From the NCBI GenBank assembly GCA_018287875.1, contig JAGVVL010000022.1, forward strand, positions 1,922,001-1,986,000: a stretch of 64,000 nt of DNA, given 5' to 3'. The translations under genes and the position numbers were made by a program. Within the stretch, counting starts at the first letter, position 1. Every line of letters begins with the position of its first letter. Shown piece by piece: positions 46,295 through 59,634 of the stretch. Source of the stretch: Nigrospora sphaerica (lineage: Eukaryota > Ascomycota > Sordariomycetes > Amphisphaeriales > Apiosporaceae). Under the pieces are notes generated by a model. That model did no database searches. It was not told the origin of the DNA and worked only from the letters and a program-made list of their open reading frames with translations.

Positions 46295-49200
46295 GCCCCG
46301 GGCAAGCTGGTCGTCCGCCGACTGAAGCTGCGAGCCCAGCCGAGGCGCCTCGGGCACTGGCGCGTGTTGAGAGTATAGGAGGGCCAGCTTTGCTGCGTCC
46401 GCGAGTCAAGCCTGCGGCCGGTCTGGTAGAGAGGGGAGAGAAGGGGAAGAAGGGGAGATGATGAACGTGAGGTAGCACTCGCGCGCGCGCGCGCAACACT
46501 CTCACACACACACACCTACACCACTCACACACACTCGGACACTGAAGGCGTATACACGCGTCCACACCCTCTTTTTTTTTCTTCCTCTCTTCCTCTCTTC
46601 CTCTCAGCTGATGCTCAACCGACACCCAAACCCACACACACTCATATAACCACACGCTAGGACGCCCGTAAGGGTAGCGCTAGGACGGGAAAGAGAGGCA
46701 ACCACGGGCAGACACACGATGGTAACCTGGTAGGCGGGTGGTAGGGCGACCAATGTATGACCGGCGGCGGGGCCCTCGAGTCGGCAAGGAGGGGAGGGGA
46801 AGGGAGCAAGCAGCGGGTAGCTCAGTGTTGCCTTTCGTCAGGGCCTCCCGGGATGGGCTGGGGGAGGACCGAGGTAGGGAAGGTTGGCCGGGTTGGGAAA
46901 ACGTCAAGCGCAAAAATGACGAAAAATGCCTGGAGACTTTGAGGGGGGGAGGGGGCTGAAGGGCATATATGATGCGGGCACCCAAGTATACGTGCGTCCG
47001 CGCCAAATGTGCCCTGGTGTGAGCGGCAGGGAAGACGGAGGCAGAACGCGTCTTGTCGAGTCCACCCAGGACTGGGCCGACTACGTAAGTGAGTAGACCC
47101 GGAGAGTTTGGTCTGAAGCGTGCTTGGTGCAAACACCACAAGGCCGTTAGGAGGTCTGATTCATGCCTTGGTCATAGCATGTAGGGGTGACGATGCCTTT
47201 GCTGAGCTCCAATTTTGGCTTCGTCCCTAGATCTTCGGGCTGGCTTCGTGAAGAATGTCGAGTGGAGAGAGGTAGTGTATCCGGCTTGGTAACGGTTGTC
47301 ACTCTGCCAACTGGGTAGATCCCGGTAGCGACGAGGAGGTACTTGTGAGCTACAAGCAGTGACCTTGCAACTTCTTCCACACAAGCAAGCCGCACCAGGG
47401 CCTCACGAACCAGCTTGACCCTTTGGCTAACCTGGTCGCGCAACGCAGCGCTGGGTTCGGTGGCCGATGCGCAGGAGGGCCCTTTTTTTCGAGACCCGCG
47501 ATTTAGGCCCTTTCCCGAGTCAATGGCCGGCCGTTCGAGTAGCCCCAAGAGCCGAGATCTAGTCCGCTTGAGCCAGATCTGCCCAGGTCGTCCCGCGCAG
47601 GCGGAGGAGGAGGGAGGGGGCGGCGGCAGCGGCAGCGGCAGCGGCCAACGGGGCACCCACGCGCGGGTAGACAACAGACGGGGGACGCGCGGTTCGCTGC
47701 GGCGTCGAAACCCCGTAAGAAAGCCGAGGTGGTGAGAGGGACTAGAGGAGACAGAGAGGAAGAGAGCGAGAGAGAGTTGGAAGCCTAAAGCCAAGAGGGC
47801 CCGGTCGTCGTGGGAGTGCTTAGTATGCTTCGACCTTTTAGTTTCCGGCAACTTTTCTGGCATCCACTAGGCATACAGAGACGGCCTTGAGGGGACGTAG
47901 GAGAGTCGGGACTGTCTCTCTCTTGATATATTTGGGTATGAAGCACCGGCCAGTCCCAGGCATTCCCAGGTGCCATTGGCCAATGGGTGGATCGGCAGGC
48001 TGGATACGCAACGAGGACTATGCCTAATATCGAGACACTAGAGCAGGATCTCTTTTTTCGCGACCCCAGATGTCGGCACGAGCACGAGGGCGTTCAAGAA
48101 AGCAGTTTCCGACGGCCGCCAGAAGCAGCCCGATGCCTTGCACCCAAGCAGCCGGAGCGACGCTAGACAGGCTTGGGCAGTGGTGACGGGGTGAGCGAAA
48201 TGGACGGGGTCTTTTGCGTGCACAGGCAGTGGATATGCTGCCGGGTTCAGATGTTGCTTGTACATACGAATACCGTACTCGACCAACAGACAGGGTTCCT
48301 TTTTGGGGGGGGGGGGGGGGTGTATTGCCCACACCACCGGGTGTCGCTAGTCTTGGGCTGTGGGTATCTACGTACAGGATGGTCAACCAGGCCGTAAGGC
48401 AGGGGGGGAGCTCCGACTACCTAGAGGTAGGGCAGGCATGTACCGTACTCATAGAGAGGTAGGGATGGGTGCAGAGGGACCGGGGGAAGGGAAGGAAAAG
48501 GACGAGGTCCCTCCCTTGGCAGGAGGCTTGCAGAGTACCCGGTATGGGATCCGTCAGGGAGGGCGGGCGGATGGATCGCCATGGACCGGAAGCAGCAAGT
48601 AAAGGCAAGGCGACGAACGAGAGGTGCCGGGGCAGATCACTAATGGGTGCGAAGGCGTCTGTGCCTGCGTGCCGTACGCAGGCAGGCAGAAGAAGCATTG
48701 GGACGCCACCCTCGACGACGTGCTTTTGCGGTCGTGCAGGGTTCGAGAGCGAAAAGAAAAAGCAGCAACCCAAGGGCTTGGGTTGGATGCGTCCCTGGTG
48801 CAAATCCGGGTCACAGGGCCAGCATCCAACAGCCAGCAGCCAGCAGCCAGCATTGAATGTCATGCGTCCGTCCATGGTCGAAACAGGGAAGAGGTTGCGA
48901 ATACGCCCGGCCCCGGGTCCCTGAGACTTCGGCGCAGTAGCAACAAGATTGAATGCAGATGCTTTAGTCGAACAACAGACGGCGGATACAAGCGAGAGGC
49001 GCCGGGTATCCGTGGGCTCCCGCCGGGCTCTATCTAGGTCGACGACTCAGATTTGAGGTTCTTTTGTTTCTTCCACCCTCCTCCCTCTGTACTTGCGGGC
49101 TGCGGTAGTGGTGGTGGTGGTGGTGATGGTGGCGGTGGTGGTGTAAGAGGTGATGGGAGTTGCTGAGCTCAACGTCTATTCCTCGGTGCACTCTCTGTCG

Positions 49201-52200
49201 CCTACGGCTCGATTGGGCGAACAGGTCAGGCCAGAAGCAAAGCAGCGAGAGACCGAGACAGGGCCACCGCGCAGCCGCCGCGGTTGGGGCCGGGCCTTGT
49301 CGTGGTCTGCGATGGGGGAGCTGGGCTGGTCTGCGTCCATCCATGTGAGCGTATGTGCGCGCGCGTGCGTGCCTAACTCACAACTAACTAATTGATGGAG
49401 TGCGGATTCGCGGGTCAGCTTCTCGATTATCGGGACGACGTACAGGGATGTTTCCCGACCAGGGCCCGGGCGCCGTATGACGACGCTATTGGCTGCCCTG
49501 GGTCAATCCAGCCATGTAGCATCCACCATGGAGCAGTTGCTGGGCCCGGGCTGTGTTCATCGTAGTGTCGACACGATATCGCCGACTGCTTAACCCACTC
49601 CGTAGTGACCGAGCTAGTCGAGGCGCCGTCGGCGCAAGTGGGCGCCAGCACGTCGTACACGGTTGCACACGTTACCTGAGCTGCCTGAGCTACCGCTACC
49701 GCTATCCCGTCGCCCTCGAGCTGTCACTGTCACCTTCGAAGCCCGCCCAGGTCGAAGCGGTGGCAGCTGGAGGGCGAGCAGCCACCGGAGGGGGGTCGGC
49801 AGGGAAAAACTCTAAATACCAACGGTCTTCGGCTCGACCGCCAAAACGTTCCAGCATCCCATCCCCGGGCCCAGATTCCATCCCCGAAAAATGGAAGGCG
49901 CCATGTCGCGTCCTACCTACCTGGGTAGGTCACCGTGTTCTTCTGGCGCCTCTCATGCGTACCCGCCTGTCTTCTGTGCATAGGTTCGCTACCACCCATG
50001 TGGTAGTTACCACCTGCTCCTGCTCCTCCGCCCCCCGATGGAGGACCAAAAGTCTACTTGCCATGAGTTATGGCTAGGTACCTACCTACGTGCCTCTTCC
50101 TCTCCTACCTTCCATGTGTCCATCTGCTTCCATTCTCGAGTGCTGCTTTACCTGTACGTACAGAAGAAGGTACCTCCCGCGCTGACCTTGCTCTCTGTGC
50201 ACCTTCTCGTCCGCCTCGTGGTGGGTATGAACTCACACAAGGTAGGTACCGCGGAGGAACCCAGAAAGCTGGAGGTCATAAGCTCGCATCGAGACCACAC
50301 ACAACTGACACAACACAACACACGCATGCACACACTCTCTCCATCTCCCCGGCTACTTACTTACCTCCTACTGATCTACCTTCCATGCCCGGCTACTGCG
50401 CATTTGCCCTTCATGGATATTTCCTTTACCCCCGGATCTATCTGTTACTTTAAATCAGAACAAGGTTTGCCGAAGGACCGTCTTTTGTTGACGGGCGCGG
50501 GAAGAGCTCGATCGGCCAGGGCTCGATTGTTGGGGGGGGGTCCCTCACCGGGCGGCCCAAGAAGCAATCCACACCATCCCATTCACCATGGAAGCCTCTA
50601 TTCGATACTCGGTGTGCATACGATCCCCTCATCCTCGATTGGTGATAAACACCACTGCCGTCGGCCACTTCGGGCCCAGCGCCCCTCAAGTCGGCAGAGC
50701 CACGAAGGCCGAGTCATGATTCGCTCCAGGTGGAGGCGGTGATCTCGCATGGCATTCGGATCTAACACCGAAACGGCCTAAAATAAGCCCACAACTCCTC
50801 GTGGTCCCAGATGCTGCGTCGTCCAACCAGGCGACCCGTAGTCGTTGGTTGGCCAGCACGAGACCGTAGGGAAAGTGCTAAATAAACAACCGGAGAAAAT
50901 CCTGTCGGGTCCTCAAGCTCGCACAGCCCAGCCATTCTGCAACCCGTTAGCTTTGGCACGCCAGCACGAGACAAGAGCGCGTGCAGGGGAAAAAAGACGA
51001 CACTAACTGCAAACCTTGACCTCTAATTTCTCACGGCATCTTCCAGCTCTGCGAAGTAGCGGCTGGCCTCACTCCAGTCGTCCTGTCACACAGTGTCCAG
51101 CCCCCTCCCCTGTGGCTGCTTGCCTGCTTGCCTGCCTGCGTGGTCTCCTGCTGCTTTCAGAGACGCCGGAGTGCGGGTACCAGTGCCTGCCTCTCGGCGT
51201 TCGTGAAAACATCTAAGCGTTCGGAGAAATTTTTACACCCATATGCTGGGTTTTGGATGGAGCTCCAGAGCCACCTATCAGCAGGTGGTACGGAGAGGCA
51301 GTGAGGTACGCCTGATGCGCATCCGAGAGCCGGGAGAGGCTATGTACTGGATACTCACACGCGACGCGGCATTTGTTATGGATGAGTTTGCGAGGAGAAT
51401 CCCGGACCCTGGTCGTTAAAGAAGACGCGTGCTAGCGTGGCGTCGCGAGGCATGCCAACAGGGCCTGGTCCAGCGTCAAGCAGCGAGATGTCGTCAAAAT
51501 GTTCCGACAAGGGTGCGTCTGAGCCTTGTCCCGGGGCTGACCAGGGCCTCCGATCGACCTCTGGTTGTTGACCTGGTGCTCGGCTCCATTGCTGGGCTAC
51601 CCACTCCTCCATGGGCCGCTCACTCCTCATCGGTTTCCCACCGTACCCATTGCCGACAGGCCACTGCCGATCGGCCAGGGCTACACCCAAGCTGTCTTCT
51701 GCTTTGGAGTCACGGACGGACACGGGCGGGGGACGCCACCGCCGGTCTGGCCGTGCTTGCGGTGTGTGGTACGGCTTGCCATATGGCACCGGAAAGGACA
51801 AGGACCTGACCATTATTGCCATGTCATCGTGGCCTCGAGTAAGCACATGGCACCGCCCATCAGTACGGAACAACGCCTGGCCCTCCTTGCGACCGATGCC
51901 ACCCCTGGCCGGCATTCCAGACTTGCGATGCGATGCGCGGGGCCCTGCGTACACGCCAGGTTGTACCAAGAACACTCGGTGGGCGGCGTGCACGCTACAT
52001 GCCTCTGCCTCTTTGCCCGCCTCGGCCAGCTTGCACCTACACCACCCTCTGGACTGGCTGTGACCCAGCTGGCCGACCTCACACACCCCGCAATAAATTG
52101 TGTTGGCACTAGGGATGCAAGGTGATGCAGGTCGTTGTCCTTCTTCATTTGAGCAGTGGGCTTCGACCATACTCTAATTTTTGGGGGGACCGCAACGATT

Positions 52201-55200
52201 GGCTCCGGATGCATCGACGATACAAGAGAACTATCAAACTTGAAATCAACCTCAGGTCAAGCAATGCCGCCTCCGCCGGCTTCGTCCGAGGTCTCATGCG
52301 GAATTCGCAGTCGGTTTAAACCGCGATATGTACGACCATGATGCAGCGTTGCCGCGAAGGCTCCCCACTCGCCCACTCGCCCACCAGGGCTCGCAGGGCA
52401 ACCCATCCATCGCATCCACAGACAGCCTATTCTCGCCACTCCGCTGCCGTCGCGTGGGAGAGGGGCGCCTGCTATCATGCAAGTCATTGCCAACGGGCTG
52501 AGCAGGTCACGATCCCACCGACCCCGGTGGCGGCGTTAAAGCCGAAGCCTTGGTGTTTCCGGCAGACTTATGTCGGACCGGCTTCTATTCCGCCCTGAGA
52601 CCAAGCAGCCCCCCCCCCCCTAAAAAAAACCAGCCAGTGCCATTCATGACGGCGGCTGCCCGGCAGCCGTGGAGATAAGTTGACACGTTCGAACCCCCGT
52701 GGTCCCTTCTTTGTACCGTGGTGTGAAGTGGAGAGGCATGGGAGCAAACCAGCTTGTAGCATGCAAGCTACACACAGGGACCAAGGCCGACGACTACGAC
52801 ATGCATGGGTGCCGTGAGCGTGATCGCCGGATCTTCCGTCTCCCAAATTCCATACTGACAGGGTCCGAAAATCGTCATCGCGTGGGCGAGGCTGGCCCTT
52901 TCGCCCCAACGCATGATTCTTCGTCGCCTCTGCGCGTGCCGCCGCTGACAAAGTACTCTAAGCTTTTACTCGCAACTGCCGAGGCGAAGGACTCTCAGCC
53001 TTGTTGGCGTGTTGGAGATGCGGCCCTGGCTGATCGGCCTGTGAGGCTGCACTCTCCACAACAGCGCTCTTATTTACCAACGCAACACTTGCGAACTTCC
53101 GACTTGCTCGGTACCAGTTGGGCAAGGTGGAAATGGCATGTGGCTGCCGGCGTGAAGTCAGGATCACCAACGCACACAACTGCTATGTACAGTACAGTCC
53201 AGTAACACGGCAAAGTCTTTTCCCCCTCGGTGCCCTCGGAAAGAGCCAGAACCCGTCGCGCCCAATCTGGCAGTGGGGGTGCCGCGGGCGACTCTTGCAG
53301 GCGCGTGTCGCGGCCGTGTACGAGTCCAATAAGCATCTCGGTGTCGATGGAGTATAAAGTATAACATATTGAAGCTGTGTGGCACATGCCGAACATGCGG
53401 CCTCGCGACCGTAGTTGGCAAGCTGGCCAGACGTCGCAATTAGCTCACTCGGCGCTACGACGAAGCATGGGAGACGTGGCTTCAGCTGGCATGGCAAACC
53501 ATGTCAACGCCCCAGAGCGTTGGAACTGGCCTCGCCAGCTAAAGAGATCGTAATCGGGCCAGGAACCTACAGCGCCTCGCCAACTGACTTGACACTTCTG
53601 GCAGGCCGCCCGGGCAACGACTTTCTAGCGTGCAAGTCCCGCGCATCTGAAACGCCCCGATGCGCTTCTAGAAGCCTTGCGTCCGCCCCCGCTACTCCTT
53701 CCTCTTTCCGTTCCATCTACTGGGTTCGGGCTGCGAGGCAATCAAGCTACACCACTGTCTGTGTTGTTACATCAGGGGTTCGCAGCCCTCGCCAGATGCA
53801 GCTCTCGCTAGATGCAGCCGGGTAGCCATGAGCTGCATTCAAGTGCCATGCTGGGATGGAGATTAATCGACGGCCTCACGGTGGTGCTCGGCTACTATGC
53901 AGTAGCCAGCAGTATGTATCACTCTCCCTATCTCCCTCATGGCCGCATATCACTTCTACCATCCCGCCCTCCGCCCCTGCTCTCTCGGGTCCGTCTCCTC
54001 TCTGTCCACCCCCTTCCCTCTGCCCTCCCCGTACGGAGCACTAGGCTTTCCGTTCTAGTAGTGCAGGCAGTTAGTTGTGTATCAGCTAGGCGGCGCCGCG
54101 GTGCGTCATTGGTCTTTCGCTGTCTTCAGCCCTTCAACTCGTTTATAGTATGCACAGAAAGTACCTCCCTGGTCAGCATCCACTTGGCGGTGACAGCCGG
54201 GAAATGAAACTACCCTATACCCTGTAACACGTTATGATGTTGTGCAGCGTAGGAGAAGAGGGGAATGGTGGATAGACGCACATTTACACGCGCATACCAC
54301 GTCGACCGCAATTAGAAGCAATCAGAACGTGGGCGGTAGAACACGCGCTTCCCATTTGGAATCCCGGGTACCTCACGCCACTTCGAAGACAGTCGTGCGG
54401 GATTCAGGCCGACTTGTACTGTCGAGTACCCGACGACGAAACGTCACTACCGGACGGGCCCGCCTAGCCTGCAGGAACACGGGGGTCGTTAATCGGGCAT
54501 AGCCCATCGCTGGGATGGGGGCCACCACGACAGTCCTACGGCCGTGGGCGTTTGGGACCCGAAGAATGGGCGATCTACCCGGCAGGTCGTCGTCGCCGCC
54601 GTCGTCGCCGTCGCCCACAGTCACCTTTGTTTCCGCTTCTCGTCGGGGGTGCATGACGGAAGGAGGTAGATGCTGAGGGGAGCGGGCGCGAAGGGGGCGC
54701 GCGGGCGCGTGCCGGGGAGGAAGGGGAACTTGCGGAACGATCTGGTTTACCAACGAATGGACGCTATAGTTGGTTTAGTCTACTTCTCAGCTGGCCCCCG
54801 TTCACCAAGGGCGCGCGCGCGCGCGCGCATAGAACGGCTCGAGATTACGCAGGCTCGCACAGCCCGTCGTTTTTTCCTTTCTTTGGTGGTTTCCGGGGGG
54901 CCAACCACTACCACCCACCGGACACGCCGAAGGAAGAAACGCTCGAGAAGTCTATGCGGCCCCCGCCCCTTTTTTCTTTCTCTTTCACGCTGAGCACAGC
55001 ATCGCGGGATTGGCCTGGGAATGGGACCGCGCGCGACGCGTCGTCCGTCTTACGCTGTCCCTCCCTCTGGCCATCGCCCTCTCTCAAGTAACGCCTGACT
55101 CAGGGGGGTGGCCGCTACGCTCCGCCCGGCCTCCACTTTCCCCCCGAGGCGGCTCGGTTTGTTGTTGGCACATTGTTGGGTACAAGATGCTACATAGTGC

Positions 55201-55402
55201 TACAAGTTGATACAAGTGGCCCGCGGAGGCCGGCACCGGCCGTGGTCGGCTTCCGTGGCCTTGATGCACGGGACAGCCGCAAGCATGCCCATCCCCGAGC
55301 CAGCCCGCGCTGGTATGAATGATGCTTGCTCCCTTCGCCAGGTTGCCCGGCCCATGACACCGGGCGCTCGCGGCGAGTCGACGGTCCGACGACGGTGACC
55401 GT
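46295..55402. other. 9.1-kb gene-poor region upstream of the Gln/Ser-rich gene
   Basis: No gene could be supported on either strand. Long ORFs (for example 51376-52170 minus, 47147-47863 minus) overlap equally long ORFs in other frames and have no recognisable domain. Features seen: GC array at about 46479-46494, CA-rich stretch to 46530, 16-G run at 48305-48320, TGG array near 49110-49140, many TACCTA/AGGTAC words at 49.9-50.3 kb, a C-run/A-run pair near 52609-52628, and a GC array at 54819-54837. Some of this may be a long 5' leader of the 44.9-46.3 kb gene. Confidence 0.55.
48305..48320 (+). repeat. 16-G homopolymer
   Basis: Uninterrupted run of 16 G, preceded by a T-run. Could form a G-quadruplex or be a sequencing-sensitive site. 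Confidence 0.9.
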
Positions 55403-56499
55403 TTATCGCTTGACCCAGGCAGGCATCTTGCGTGCCTTGACGTGGCCATGCTTCTTCCTCTCCACCCGTCTGGGATCGCGCGTGATGCATCCGGCTGCCA
55501 TGACATGTCAGAATCCCGGCCCAGGCATGTTTGGCCGCCGGTTTGCTCGCGAGCAAGCGCACCGGCGGCAGGGGGGGGTTTACCTCGCCGCAGCGGGTTC
55601 TTGAGCGCGGGCTCGTGGACGATGAGGGCCTTGGCGATGGCCAGCGCGAGCGCCTCAGCCTGTCCCGTGGTGCCGCCGCCCTCGGCCACGGCCCAGACGT
55701 TGTACTTGTCCAGCCGGTCGGTCATCTTGAGTCCCCATACGGCGCTCTCGCGGTCGTGCACGCGGCCGAAGGCCTCGGTGAGCGGCTTGCCGTTGACGAG
55801 CACCTCGCCGGTGCCCTCGACCACGAAGGCGCGGGCCATGGACGACTTTCTCCGGCCCACGCCCTGCGCGCGGCCAAAACGGTCGATGGGCAGGACCTTG
55901 GTCACGTTGAGGTGGTAGTTGATTTCACGCTTGAAGGGCTGCAGGCCGGCCTTAACGTCGTCAGGCATGAGGTCGGGGTGGATTTGGTTCAGGCGCTTGG
56001 CCAGCTTCATGCACTCGGCGAAGTCGCGGCCCTTGACGTGCTCGCCCATGGCGAGCCGGTACTGCTCCTTGTTCTTCCAGGCCGTCGGCGCCACCTTGTC
56101 CTTGGGGAGGATGGGCAGGCGGCCGTACTTCCGGGCCAGGTCCTGGACCACGACGTACGAGTCGTTGAAGACAGGCGTCCGCGAGAAGTAAGAGGGCGAG
56201 GCCGGCACAGCGCGGTACCGCGCCGACTCGACCTCGCGCTCCACCGCCGTCAGTTGATTCCCCTTATCGTCCATCATGCCGGCTTCGTCTTCGAAGCGGG
56301 GCGATCTCGTGGCGACCCGAGTGGTGAAAGCGGCTGTGTCTCGCCGGGCCGCCGTCGTCGTGATGGACCGGGCGGGGGGCGTCGAGGAGGGCGCATGCCT
56401 TGGCCGGCAGACAAGGGCGCCCATGTGTGACGTGACCGTCCTCGGGCCGGCCGGGCCGAAGTCCTTGAGGCACCGAACGCCGGTTCTGATGGCGGACAT
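55403..56499 (-). CDS. MRPS9: Mitochondrial ribosomal protein uS9m (Mrps9)
   Basis: Exons complement(56499..55584, 55494..55403) encode 335 residues. The intron (55583-55495, GTAAAC...TGGCAG) joins LRR to [20 protein letters not shown] and the terminal KMPAWVKR, the rRNA-contacting uS9 tail. The uS9 core shows [32 protein letters not shown] and [19 protein letters not shown]. The N-terminal 50 or so residues are Arg/Ser/Thr-rich, as in a mitochondrial presequence. Reading through the intron would give a longer wrong C-terminus. It is divergent from the eEF1B gamma gene, with 0.85 kb between starts. Confidence 0.96.
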
Positions 56500-57346
56500 G
56501 GCGGGCGCGGATAGTGCTCCGGGGATGGGGGGGTGCTTGATGGGGCTCGCTCAGGGCGTCGTCGGCATGCCCCAATTGGGGAGGGTCGTGGCGGGCGGCA
56601 GCGAGGGAACGAGAGCCGAGATCCAGCTGCTGGTTCCGGGGAGGCCCTCGATCTAGGCGTCGCGGGGTGGCGGTGTCTGCTGGTGATGGACGCCTGCAGG
56701 CTTCAGCTCCGTCGGTCGCAGGCGAGCAATCGATAATTTCGAGATTTCGACATGCAGGCCACCGCGGGCGGGTTGGGCCTAAAGTGGCTTGGCCGGCTTT
56801 TGCCCAATCGTGCGGCTGGGGCTGGTAAGGTACTAAGATAAGAGGGAAGCAGGTAGGTAGGTACTTGGTTACATAGTAATTACTGACATATTAACATAAG
56901 CGCTCGCATAATCCATGACTGGACGGGCCCGGATCAACTGGGACGGAGACGAAGCTGTTGCATAAGATGGATTTGACATCGCACAATTACTGGGCGACAT
57001 GCAATTACTTGTGCTATACCAGCACATGCGCCCATTTGTACATGCATTGGCTGCCTTGGTTGCAGGTGCCACCGACCACAACCAACCGCACACAACACGG
57101 GCTCTCGGAATTGGGTCGCCCCCGCCCAACGCGGCCTAGCGAAACAAAAATCGGAAAAATGAGCAGGCAAGCTTGGGCTCCGTTGATGCCTTTTGGCGGG
57201 GTCGAGTCGGAGGGGTTCCCCCTCCTGCCATCTGATTTCTTGTGCCTTCTGATTTAAATTTTTCCCAGTTCAGATCTCGCCCATCACCAACCACACCCTC
57301 TCCCTTCCTTTCTCCTGTCAAGCCCGCACCACGGTAAACAGACATC
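56500..57346. promoter_or_regulatory. Shared divergent promoter region, MRPS9 / eEF1B gamma
   Basis: 847 bp between two divergent translation genes. Contains AGGTAGGTAGGTAC at about 56851-56864 and a pyrimidine-rich leader just before the eEF1B gamma ATG. No TATA box was assigned. Confidence 0.5.
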
Positions 57347-59015
57347 ATGGCGTTCGGAAAGATCTACACCAAGGAGGTTCGTTTCTCGCTCTGCTCTCTC
57401 CCGCGGCGCTGTCCGTCGCTGCCTCTTGGCCTCCGCCTGCTGACCTTTGCGCTCCTCCCGCCCTGCAGAAGAACCCCCGCACCACGGCCATCCTCGCTGT
57501 CGCGAAGGCCAACGGTCTGGACCTTGAGTCGGTCCTGGTTGACACGACCAACCCGACCCCCGAGTACCTCAAGCTCAACAAGCTCGGCAAGGTTCCTACC
57601 TTCGAGGGCGCCGATGGCTACGTCCTGAGCGAGTGCATGGCCATTGCCATCTACCGTAAGAAAACCCCGCCCCCTCTCTTTTGTATTGCGTGGCCGTCCA
57701 CGGCCAGTCACGCCCGCGCCTCCCGCCGCGGAGGTTCGCAGGCCCCAGGTGTCCCCCATGACATGATGACCTAGACTTTATTCTAACAGTTATCCCTATC
57801 TGAACTACATTGTTGATTGTTCTACCTTCTGATCATGAAATCTCTTTTGACACCTTGTCATTGCCACGCTACATTCCGGACGCAGGTCACTGACAGACGC
57901 TGCTTTCTAGTCACCTCCCAGAACGAGAAGACCACTCTCCTTGGCAAGACCAAGCAGGAGTAAGTTGCCCGGCGGCACCAATTCGCCTCCCCCTCCAGTC
58001 GTGTTAAGGCGCACGGTACTGACAGGCTCGCAGTTACGCTTCCATCCTGAAGTGGATGTCCTTCTTCAACACCGAGGTCCTTCCCAAGCTCGGTGCCTGG
58101 TACCGCCCCCTGCTCGGCTGGGACCAGTACAACAAGAAGAGCGTCGAGGAGAGCCAGAAGGCCGCTGAGCTGGCCGTCAGCGCCGTCGAGGAGCACCTGC
58201 TCCACAACACCTTCCTCGTGGGCGAGCGCATCACCCTGGCCGACCTGTTCGCCACCAGCATCCTTGCCCGCGGCTTCGAGTTCTTCTACGACAAGGCCTG
58301 GAGAGCCGAGCACCCCAACGTCGCCCGTTGGTACTCGACCGTCTACAACCAGGACATCTACTCGGCCGTGGCCCCCACGTTTGAGCTCCTCGAGACGCCC
58401 AAGCTGACCAACGTCGCCCCCAAGAAGGCTGATGCCCCCAAGAAGGAGGCCAAGAAGGCCGAGGCCCCCAAGCCCAAGCCCGCGCCCGCCGCTAACGACG
58501 AGGAGGATGATGCCCCCGCGGAGCCCAAGGCCAAGCACCCCCTTGACCTCCTGCCCCGCTCTTCCTTCCCCCTGGACGACTGGAAGCGGTTCTACTCGAA
58601 CAACGACGAGGCCGTGTCGATGAAGTGGTTCTGGGAGAACGTCCCCTTCGATGACTACTCGCTCTGGAAGGTTGACTACAAGTACAACGACGAGCTCACC
58701 ATGACCTTCATGTCGAGCAACCTGATTGGTGGCTTCCACGCCCGCCTCGAGGGGTCGCGCAAGCACATCTTCGGCGCCGCCTCGGTCTACGGCGAGAGCA
58801 ACGACTCGGTCATCCAGGGTGCCTACGTCATCCGCGGCCACGAGTACATCCAGGCCTTTGATGTTGCTCCCGACTACGAGTCGTACGAGTTCAAGAAGCT
58901 GGACCCCAACAACGCCGACGACCGCGCCATTGTCGAGTCGATGTGGTCGTGGGACAAGCCCGTCGTTGTCAACGGCAAGGAGTACCCCCACAAGTCCGGC
59001 AAGGTCTTCAAATAA
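57347..59015 (+). CDS. Translation elongation factor eEF1B gamma
   Basis: Exons 57347-57376, 57469-57655, 57911-57959 and 58034-59015 encode 415 residues. Order: GST-like N-domain (MAFGKIYTKE, NKLGKVPTFEGADGYVLSE), GST C-domain (FLVGERITLADLFATSILAR), Lys/Ala/Pro-rich linker (about nt 58410-58545), and the EF1G C-terminal domain from HPLDLLPRSSFPLDDWKR onward. The protein anchors the eEF1A nucleotide-exchange complex. Intron 1 uses GTTCGT; intron 2 is long (255 bp). Strongly C-ending codons fit high expression. Confidence 0.96.
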
Positions 59016-59634
59016 GCCTATGCGAGTGGGCGTATGGAGAGGAAGGCGGTGATGATTATGTGCTGATGAGTTAATGGGAAAAATTCGGACGGTATGGAGA
59101 GCAAACAAACAACATGATTCCCTGAACTTATAACGGAACTGCTACGGCTCCGATAGAGCAGATAGAAATGAACGATGTCTGCGAACCTCATGGTAGTAGC
59201 TACACTTGTAAATCACTCGGGTATCTACGTATTTAGGCCTTCAGCGTCAAGTAACGCTCATCTTTCTAGGAGGGTAAATAGGGACGCGGGCTGCCCTACG
59301 GTGGTATACACATGTTTGTACGGGGACGCACGGGGACGCCACGCCGGCTATTCCTTAGCCAGAAAAATATAACTGACTGTACACTAGACGATTCTTGCAG
59401 GCGGACAACAGGTAGCAAGTGCGGGGTATCGACGCTTCGGCCCGTCTCTCATCTCGCTGCCTGTTCAAGTACTAGCGATGTGTACCTATATAAGACGGGT
59501 TCCAGCCGGCGCGGAATCTCTCTGACGGTACCGCAGTAGCTCTGCCGACGATTTACACCGAGAAGGAACCCGAGAGGAAGGAACCAGAGCAAGGATAAGC
59601 CCCGGGCGACAAAAAAGAAGCCGCGCCGGCCCCG
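59016..59634. other. Intergenic region after eEF1B gamma
   Basis: eEF1B gamma 3' region and the upstream part of the next ORF. Nothing else supported. Confidence 0.5.

Noticed and set aside
47147..47863. 238-residue minus-strand ORF
   Set aside because: Contains a Pro run from a GGC/GGA repeat and no family motif; no supporting structure around it.
51376..52170. 264-residue minus-strand ORF in the gene-poor region
   Set aside because: A 186-residue ORF overlaps it on the other strand, the product is compositionally patchy, has no domain or homologous motif I know, and no splice partners.
57858..59108. 416-residue minus-strand ORF
   Set aside because: Antisense shadow of the eEF1B gamma exons caused by C-ending codons.
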